From assembly GCA_040881685.1 (NCBI GenBank), contig JBBECS010000002.1:33415-97414 (forward strand): a DNA stretch of 64,000 nucleotides. The letters run 5' to 3'. Source of the stretch: Acidimicrobiia bacterium. GTDB taxonomy: Bacteria > Actinomycetota > Acidimicrobiia > IMCC26256 > PALSA-555. The position numbers were made by a program, and so were the translations under genes. The notes beneath the pieces are model-generated. The model ran no database searches and was not told the origin of the DNA. It worked only from the letters and a program-made list of their open reading frames with translations. The first letter of the stretch is position 1, and every line of letters starts with the position of its first letter. Positions 59,105-64,000 of the stretch are shown one piece after another.

Positions 59105-60184
59105 TCAGGCGACGCGCGTCAACCAGGCGGACGGCGTCGTGAGCTCGTCGAGGGTCGGCAGACACTCCGGCCCGCGCCAGGCCGCGTCCAGCGCGCGCGG
59201 CCCGCCCTCGAGCTCGACAGCCTCAACGAACGCCTCACCCACCTCGTACTGACGCATCTTCGTCTCGAGTCCGAGCGCCTTGTAGACGACGCCGGTGAGT
59301 CCTTGCGTGCGCCGACGAGACTGCAGCACGTATGCCATGCGCTCCTGGCCGTCGACGTGGGCCCGCCCTAGCTCGTTCATGACGCGGTTGCCGTGCCCTT
59401 CGAGCACGGACATGAGCGCCTGCACGCGCCCCAACACGCCGCGGTGCTCGTCGGTTGCCAGGAGCCCGACGATGCCCCCCTCGTCGAAGGGGTTCCGACC
59501 GTGGCGGAGCTCGTCGACCGCTCGGAGCAAGGCCCGCACGAGATGCTTCGGATCGGCGTCCACGCTTCCGAGTGCTTGGTTGACCAGGTCGAGGAAGTAG
59601 TCGCGCATCCACGGAACCGCGGTGAACTGCGCCCGGTGCGTCACCTCGTGGATTGCGATCCAGAGTCGGAACTCGCGAGGCCGGAAGGCGAAGCGCTTCT
59701 CCAGCGCGAGCACGTTCGAACCGACGTAGTAGACCGCATCGTCGGTGGGCGCGCCGTCGTCGTCGGGCACGAGCAGGTCGTACTGGCCGAGCACCCGCTG
59801 CGCGAACCAACCGAGCAGCACGCCAAGCTCGGTGGCGGCCACACGACGTCCGACACCGCCGACCGGTGAGCTCAGCATGCGCTCACCGACGCGCGCGGTG
59901 AGTGGCCCGAGGAGGCGCCGCATCGAGGAGACGTTGGCGTCCACCCAGCCTTGGCGGTCGACGACCTCCGCGCGCGCGACGCCGCTGGCGCGCAGACCCG
60001 TGTGATCGGCGACGAGCGCCTCGGCACGCGCGGTAACGGCCGTGAAGTCGTCGGTGAGCGATGCGGCGAGGTACGAGTCGCCGAGCGGATCGCGCCCAGC
60101 GACGCGACGGGCGACGCGTGCCGCCAGCGCCCAGTCGACCGCGTCGGTGGTCGACGGTGGGGCGGCGAGTGCCGGCGCGGTCAC
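59105..60184 (-). CDS. DUF2342 zinc metalloprotease-like protein (F420 biosynthesis-associated family)
   Basis: About 359 residues. The zincin motif HEVTH lies in LWIAIHEVTHRAQF, followed by a Glu-containing helix (FVEAVELEGG) in the C-terminal third. The family is found next to tilS across F420-producing actinobacteria and is often annotated as coenzyme-F420-associated; its substrate is not known. The GTG at 60184 overlaps the stop of the small membrane protein (GTGA), which fixes the start. Confidence 0.88.
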   Translation of the reverse strand: MTAPALAAPPSTTDAVDWALAARVARRVAGRDPLGDSYLAASLTDDFTAVTARAEALVADHTGLRASGVARAEVVDRQGWVDANVSSMRRLLGPLTARVGERMLSSPVGGVGRRVAATELGVLLGWFAQRVLGQYDLLVPDDDGAPTDDAVYYVGSNVLALEKRFAFRPREFRLWIAIHEVTHRAQFTAVPWMRDYFLDLVNQALGSVDADPKHLVRALLRAVDELRHGRNPFDEGGIVGLLATDEHRGVLGRVQALMSVLEGHGNRVMNELGRAHVDGQERMAYVLQSRRRTQGLTGVVYKALGLETKMRQYEVGEAFVEAVELEGGPRALDAAWRGPECLPTLDELTTPSAWLTRVA

Positions 60185-60327
60185 TCGACCCGCCGGCCCC
60201 GGTACTTCGGCAGCATGATCTTGCGGACGTAGCCGACGCACAACGAGAGGACCATGAGGAGGAAGCCGCCTGCGAGAAAGAAGGAGAGCCAGTAGAACCA
60301 CTTGAACTGGTCGTCGGCGAAGATCAC
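60181..60327 (-). CDS. 48-residue membrane protein between anti-sigma factor and metalloprotease
   Basis: A small frame not long enough for most gene callers: MIFADDQFKWFYWLSFFLAG begins it, GGFLLMVLSLCVGYVRKIM continues the single membrane segment, and LPKYRGRRVE is a basic cytoplasmic end. AGGAGG lies seven bases before the GTG at 60327. Its start overlaps the anti-sigma stop (GTGA) and its stop overlaps the DUF2342 start (GTGA), so it is coupled on both sides. I know no family. Membrane-bound position next to a zincin suggests a partner or anchor for it, which is inference. Confidence 0.75.
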   Translation of the reverse strand: MIFADDQFKWFYWLSFFLAGGFLLMVLSLCVGYVRKIMLPKYRGRRVE

Positions 60328-60626
60328 TGCGCTTCCTCCTGTTCTGGTCGACTCCGCTGCGCGCTCCCGGCCGTCCGGCCAGCGCTGCGCTGCGTCTCCC
60401 CCTGCTCGCAGCCTAGGGCGCCCGCGATTCGGCGCCGGAGATCATCGGGCATCGCGTCGCGACATCGCGTCGCGATGACCTGGCGGAACTCGACCTCGTA
60501 CACGAAGCCATCCGCGCACGGTGGACATCGCTGAATGTGGCGTCGGATCGTCCAACGTCGCCAGATGGCCAGCTCACCGTCGAGGTAATGGTGCATGCGG
60601 TACGAGGCCTTGTCGCAGTCCATCAC
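60324..60626 (-). CDS. Zinc-binding anti-sigma factor (RsrA-like)
   Basis: 100 residues. The ZAS pattern is visible: an early Cys (MMDCDKAS), YLDGELAIWRRW, then HIQRCPPCADGF with H-x3-C-x2-C, and a later Cys in IATRCRDAM. It should hold the sigma factor encoded just upstream and let go of it on thiol oxidation. The last 30 residues (GETQRSAGRTAGSAQRSRP) are encoded by a copy of repeat B and look like a recent addition. Confidence 0.88.
   Translation of the reverse strand: MMDCDKASYRMHHYLDGELAIWRRWTIRRHIQRCPPCADGFVYEVEFRQVIATRCRDAMPDDLRRRIAGALGCEQGETQRSAGRTAGSAQRSRPEQEEAQ
60342..60413 (+). repeat. Interspersed repeat B, in the anti-sigma gene end
   Basis: TTCTGGTCGACTCCGCTGCG and GCGTCTCCCCCTGCTCGCAG match the CTGGTCGACTCCGC and CGTCTCC core of the family, with a GGCCGTCCGGCC hairpin between. 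It is shorter and less complete than the copies at 27591 and 44182. Confidence 0.45.
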
Positions 60627-60636
60627 CGCTTCTCCG

Positions 60637-61224
60637 TCACGCGCTGGTGTTGACGGGCTCGGTCTTCGGGAGCAGCCCTCGATCGCGGGCGAAATCCCAC
60701 AACCGCTGCTGGAGCTGCTTTCTTCCGCGATGGAGACGGCTCATGACCGTGCCGATCGGCACGTCCATGATGTCGGCGATCTCCTTGTACGAGAAGCCCT
60801 CGACATCGGCGAGCAGGACCGCGATGCGGAACTGCTCCGGCAGCGACTCGAGCGCCTCCTTCACGATCTCATCGGGCATCGACTCGAGCACTTCGGTCTC
60901 GGGCGTGCGCTCCGCGTTGGCGGCCTCGATCCCGCCCATCCGTCCGTAGATCGAGTACTCCTCGACGTCGTCGAACTCGGTCTCTTCGGGCCGGCGCTTC
61001 TTGGCGCGGTACGTGTTGATGAACGTGTTGGTGAGGATCTTGTAGAGCCACGCCTTGAGATTGGTGCCTTCCTTGAAGCCACCAAACCCCCGGTACGCGC
61101 GCAGGTACGTCTCCTGGACGACGTCTTCGGCGTCGGAAGGATTGCGCGTCATCCGGAGCGCGGCCGAGTAGAGCGCATCCATGTAGGGCATCGCGAGCTC
61201 GGCGAAGCGCGCCTGGTCGGCCAT
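60637..61224 (-). CDS. sigH: ECF sigma factor, SigH/SigR type
   Basis: 195 residues. Region 2 holds [20 protein letters not shown] and [12 protein letters not shown], region 4 [20 protein letters not shown] and [40 protein letters not shown] is typical of the SigH/SigR (thiol-oxidative stress) group. The RsrA-like gene follows 10 bases on. I do not see the GGAAT-N18-GTT self-promoter upstream, so autoregulation is not evident. Confidence 0.92.
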   Translation of the reverse strand: MADQARFAELAMPYMDALYSAALRMTRNPSDAEDVVQETYLRAYRGFGGFKEGTNLKAWLYKILTNTFINTYRAKKRRPEETEFDDVEEYSIYGRMGGIEAANAERTPETEVLESMPDEIVKEALESLPEQFRIAVLLADVEGFSYKEIADIMDVPIGTVMSRLHRGRKQLQQRLWDFARDRGLLPKTEPVNTSA

Positions 61225-61281
61225 GAGGCCGAGCGTACCGGACCCTTACGACAGCACTGGCAAAGAAAGGTGTGGCCGCTC

Positions 61282-62523
61282 TCAGGTGCGCCCGAGCACC
61301 AGCACAGCGTTGTGGCCGCCGAAGGCGAACGAGTTCGACACCACAACACCCTCACCCAGCGCTCGGGGCTCGGCCACCACGTCCAGATCGATCGCCGGGT
61401 CCGGCGTCTCGTAGTTGGCCGTCGGCGGGATCGTGCCGTGCTCGAGCGTCAGCACGCTGGCAACCGCCTCGACGGCACCTGCGGCGCCGATCGAGTGCCC
61501 AAGCACGCCCTTGACCGACGTGACGGGCGGCCCGTCGTTCCCGAACACAGCCCGGATGGCCGCAGCCTCCGCGACATCGTTGTGGACGGTCGACGTGCCG
61601 TGCGCGTTCACGTGCGCAACGTCGGCGGCGGTGAGGCCGGCGTCGGTAAGTGCCAGACGGATGCAGTCGCGCGCGCCGCGGCCGTCGGGCGGGGGCGCCA
61701 CCAGGTGGAAGGCGTCGGTGTTGCGCGCGTACCCGAGCAGCTCGGCACGGACCCGCGCCCCCCGCGCCTGCGCATCCGACCGGCGCTCGAGAACCAAGGC
61801 AGCCGCGCCCTCGGCGATCACGAATCCGTCCCTGGCTTGATCGAACGGGCGCGACGCCGCCGTCGGGTCGTCGCTGCGTTCCGAGAGGGCGTGGGCTGCA
61901 GCAAACGCGGCCATCACCCAAGGGGTGAGGGGTGCCTCGGCGCCGACAGCGATCACCGCGTCGGCGCTGCCTTCCCGCAGGAGCCTCATGCCCTCACCGA
62001 CGGCGTTCGCGCCGGCCGCGCACGCGGTGGAGATCGTGAGGCAAGGTCCCCGGAAGTCGCGCCGCATCGCGATCAGCGCCGAGCCGGCGTTGGGCATCGC
62101 CATCGGCACGAACAACGGGTTCATCCGGCCCTTCGCACTCCCCGGTTCGACCCCGAGGAATGCTCGGGCGCCGCTGTCGGCCGTCTCCAGTCCTCCGAAC
62201 CCGGTACCCACGACGGTCGCGACGCGATCGGCGTCCACCGATGGCGAGCCCGCATCTCGCAACGCGTCCTCCGCGGCAACGATCGCAAGCTGCGTGTTTC
62301 GGTCGCTTCGTCGAACGTCTTTCTCGGACAGCGTGGGCTTGGGGTCGAAGTCGCATTCGCATCCGAAGCGGATCGGTGACTCCGAAACGTCGACGTGCTG
62401 CACGTTGCGCGCAACGGAACGACCGGCGACCAGTGCGGCCCAGAATTCGTCCAACGAGCAACCGGCGGGTGTGACCACGCCGAGGCCGGTCACCGCGATT
62501 GCGTGCCCACTGTGTCCCGCCAT
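61282..62523 (-). CDS. fabF: 3-oxoacyl-ACP synthase II
   Basis: 413 residues of thiolase fold. The catalytic Cys is in TISTACAAGANAVG, the two His residues in VNAHGTSTVHNDVAE and KGVLGHSIGAAGA, with SFAFGGHNAVLVLG at the end. It extends acyl-ACP chains. The ATG at 62523 begins the fold (AIAVTGLGVVTPAG); the frame is open far upstream but there it covers the divergent acyl carrier gene. It may serve a secondary lipid pathway, since it pairs with a stand-alone carrier protein and no other fab genes. Confidence 0.9.
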   Translation of the reverse strand: MAGHSGHAIAVTGLGVVTPAGCSLDEFWAALVAGRSVARNVQHVDVSESPIRFGCECDFDPKPTLSEKDVRRSDRNTQLAIVAAEDALRDAGSPSVDADRVATVVGTGFGGLETADSGARAFLGVEPGSAKGRMNPLFVPMAMPNAGSALIAMRRDFRGPCLTISTACAAGANAVGEGMRLLREGSADAVIAVGAEAPLTPWVMAAFAAAHALSERSDDPTAASRPFDQARDGFVIAEGAAALVLERRSDAQARGARVRAELLGYARNTDAFHLVAPPPDGRGARDCIRLALTDAGLTAADVAHVNAHGTSTVHNDVAEAAAIRAVFGNDGPPVTSVKGVLGHSIGAAGAVEAVASVLTLEHGTIPPTANYETPDPAIDLDVVAEPRALGEGVVVSNSFAFGGHNAVLVLGRT

Positions 62524-62586
62524 CGGCAGGACCGTATTAGATTTCGCGCGGTCCACTTCCGTCTCTGGGCTGGGAGGCCGAGCGGC

Positions 62587-62832
62587 ATGGCGTTCCCTTC
62601 GCTCGACCATGTCCTCGATCAGCTGCGCGCGATCGTCGAAGACGACAGCGTGGGCGCAGACTCCAAGATCGCCGACCTCGGCGTCGATTCGCTCGACGTG
62701 TTGGAGTGGGTGTTCGAGATCGAGGGCGCCGCTGACATCACGGTCGACGAATCGCTGTACGAGCCGGAGATCCTCGAGACCGCGACGGTCCGCGAGGTCT
62801 ACGAGCGCATCAAGCAGGCCGCGTCGGCATAG
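62587..62832 (+). CDS. Acyl carrier protein
   Basis: 81 residues. The phosphopantetheine Ser is in LGVDSLDVLEWVFEIE, and the acidic helix around it and the end TVREVYERIKQA are typical of ACP. The ATG at 62587 is chosen; the upstream open frame is antisense to fabF. It is divergent from the fabF gene, 63 bases apart, which likely share a promoter region with A/T-rich parts (TATTAGAT). Confidence 0.85.
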   Translation: MAFPSLDHVLDQLRAIVEDDSVGADSKIADLGVDSLDVLEWVFEIEGAADITVDESLYEPEILETATVREVYERIKQAASA

Positions 62833-62858
62833 ACGCGCCATGTCCGGGGGGCTATCGC

Positions 62859-63302
62859 ATTCCGTCACGCCGCGAACTCACTGAGCTGTTAGCCGACGTC
62901 AGCCTGTTCTCGCGTTGCTCGCGTCGTGAGCGCGCCACGCTGGCGCGCCACATGGAGACGGCCTCCCTGCCAGCCGGGACCACGTTGGTCGAGGAAGGTG
63001 AGGAAGGCGACGCCTTCTTCGTGATCCTCAATGGCGCTGCGTCCGTTCGCAAGGGGGACCGCGTGCTCGCGACCGTGGGGCCGGGTGCGTCCTTCGGTGA
63101 GCTCGCGCTGCTCGACGGCGAACCCCGAAGCGCGAGCGTGATCGCGACCGAAGATTCGAGCGTCGCGGTGCTCGGCGTCCGGATGTTCCGAACGCTGCTG
63201 CGTGAGTTTCCTGAGATGGCGCTCGAGCTCATGGCCGGCTTGGCGGGCGACGTTCGCCGGGCCCGCGACGAGCTCGACGCCACGCGTGATCGCACCGAGT
63301 GA
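62859..63302 (+). CDS. Cyclic-nucleotide-binding-domain protein, probable non-canonical start
   Basis: From ATG 62952 the frame gives 116 residues of cNMP-binding fold (VEEGEEGDAFFVILNGAASV, GASFGELALLDGEPRSASV). The same frame upstream reads SRRELTELLADVSLFSRCSR, which aligns with the N-terminal helix of the paralogue at 26261, so translation should begin earlier. No ATG, GTG or TTG occurs there. An ATT at 62859, seven bases after GGGGGG, is the best candidate and gives 147 residues. It follows the acyl carrier gene and leads into the MMPL gene. Confidence 0.72.
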   Translation: MPSRRELTELLADVSLFSRCSRRERATLARHMETASLPAGTTLVEEGEEGDAFFVILNGAASVRKGDRVLATVGPGASFGELALLDGEPRSASVIATEDSSVAVLGVRMFRTLLREFPEMALELMAGLAGDVRRARDELDATRDRTE

Positions 63303-63323
63303 CGCCGTGATGGCCGGAGCCTG

Positions 63324-64000
63324 ATGCGAGGGCTCGCGGTCTGGGTGCTGCGGCGAAGGTGGGTCGTCATCGCCGCGGCCATCGTGTTCGTCCCACTCGC
63401 GGGGTTCTTCGGGATTGGTGTGGCTGACGACCTCTCCGCTGGCGGCTTCGACGATCCCGGTTCGGAGTCCGCCCGCACGACCGAAGCGTTGAACCGCCGT
63501 TTCGAGGGCGCCGGCGAGCCAGAGTTCGTCGTGCTGGTCACGGCGCGCAGCGGGTCAGTGGATGACGACGCCGTCGCCGAAGCCGGACTCGCGCTCACCA
63601 AGGACCTCGCCCGAGAGCAGGGAGTCGACGCTGCGAGCTCGTATTGGAGCCTCGACCGGCCGCCCCCGTTGAAGAGCACAGACGGGACGCAGGCACTGGT
63701 CATCGTCGAGCTGCACGGCGAGCTTGGCGAGCGGGTCGAGACCGCAGAGGAGCTGTCGCCGAAGTACACCGGCCGGCGCGGGCCGCTCGTCCTCGGCGTC
63801 ACCGGCCTCACTGAGGTCGCGCGCCAGGTGAGTGAGCGCTCGGAGCAGGACCTCGAGCGTTCGGAGCTCATCGCCGCGCCGCTGACCGGCATCGCGCTCG
63901 TGCTGGTGTTCGGAGGCGTCGTCGCGGCCGCACTCCCTCTGGCGATCGGCATCGTTGCGGTGATCGGCACGCTGCTCGCCCTCCTGGCGATCGCGTCGGT
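63324..64000 (+). CDS. MMPL/RND-family transporter, cut by the window edge
   Basis: The first 225 codons are visible. A basic start (MRGLAVWVLRRRW) leads into a membrane segment, then an outer loop domain (GSESARTTEALNRRF, FVVLVTARSG) and further membrane segments at the edge (ALVLVFGGVVAAALPLAIGI). This is the layout of MMPL lipid exporters and related RND proteins of actinobacteria. The earlier ATG at 63310 stops after four codons, so 63324 is used. With the KAS II and carrier protein nearby, lipid export is possible but not shown. Confidence 0.85.
   Translation, partial: MRGLAVWVLRRRWVVIAAAIVFVPLAGFFGIGVADDLSAGGFDDPGSESARTTEALNRRFEGAGEPEFVVLVTARSGSVDDDAVAEAGLALTKDLAREQGVDAASSYWSLDRPPPLKSTDGTQALVIVELHGELGERVETAEELSPKYTGRRGPLVLGVTGLTEVARQVSERSEQDLERSELIAAPLTGIALVLVFGGVVAAALPLAIGIVAVIGTLLALLAIAS

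Noticed and set aside
61225-61281. SigH/SigR-type autoregulated promoter before sigH
   Set aside because: No GGAAT-N18-GTT arrangement could be found; the region has only a lone TTGCCA.

Overview
The window is a stretch of chromosome from a GC-rich actinobacterium. Many traits are actinobacterial: CarD, a DtxR/IdeR-type metalloregulator with matching operators, HemQ-type coproheme decarboxylase, GpgS, a CysO-like sulfur carrier, DUF3263 next to a LytR_C protein, the DUF2342 metalloprotease beside tilS, and the SigH/RsrA pair. The gene set and order suggest the Acidimicrobiia or a close relative. That placement is an inference from gene content; I have no marker-gene phylogeny.

Layout. 1-4 kb: a lipoprotein cut by the left edge, an AidB-like acyl-CoA dehydrogenase, pyrE and a Nudix hydrolase. 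4-8.2 kb: the nitrogen module amt-glnK-glnD on the minus strand, behind a GlnR-like operator. 8.4-13.7 kb: an unknown protein, chdC/hemQ, a gene with a damaged start, a decayed lipoprotein end, groEL with a CIRCE element and a membrane Ser/Thr kinase. 13.7-18.2 kb: a ferric-iron ABC transporter facing a DtxR-family regulator, with two DtxR-like boxes. 18.2-19.9 kb: a SAM-I riboswitch, then a threonine-synthase-family enzyme, then a CysO-like carrier. 20-25.4 kb: compatible-solute genes (gpgS, glycerate kinase, treT, otsA, otsB). 25.4-31.7 kb: LytR_C/DUF3263, a cNMP-domain protein, tRNA-Thr, rlmB, cysS, ispF, ispD, carD and a Crp-like regulator. 31.7-42 kb: dienelactone hydrolase, disA, a methyltransferase, a two-component system, an LppM-type lipoprotein, clpC and a polyprenyl diphosphate synthase.

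From about 61.2 kb down to 41.9 kb almost everything lies on the minus strand in overlapping or closely spaced genes: sigH, anti-sigma, a 48-residue membrane protein, DUF2342 protease, tilS, hpt, ftsH, folE, folP, a phosphatase-like protein, folB, folK, a DUF2520 protein, panC, panD, nadB, nadC, coaX, lysS, an SDR protein, an acyltransferase-like protein, an alpha/beta hydrolase and an SGNH lipoprotein. This run joins folate, pantothenate/CoA and NAD synthesis to a probable thiol-stress sigma factor. The right end holds a KAS II and acyl carrier protein divergent pair, a second cNMP-domain protein and the start of an MMPL transporter.

The most interesting signals are these. (1) A SAM-I riboswitch controls a ThrC-family enzyme and a CysO-like carrier, which suggests thiocarboxylate-dependent homocysteine synthesis from O-phosphohomoserine. 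(2) A DtxR-scaffold repressor carries acidic residues at both positions that set metal choice. (3) Two families of GC-rich interspersed repeats sit between genes and also read in frame through genes. (4) A phosphatase-like protein in the folate run has Cys replaced by His in its P-loop. (5) Three genes have no usable canonical start codon at the expected place.
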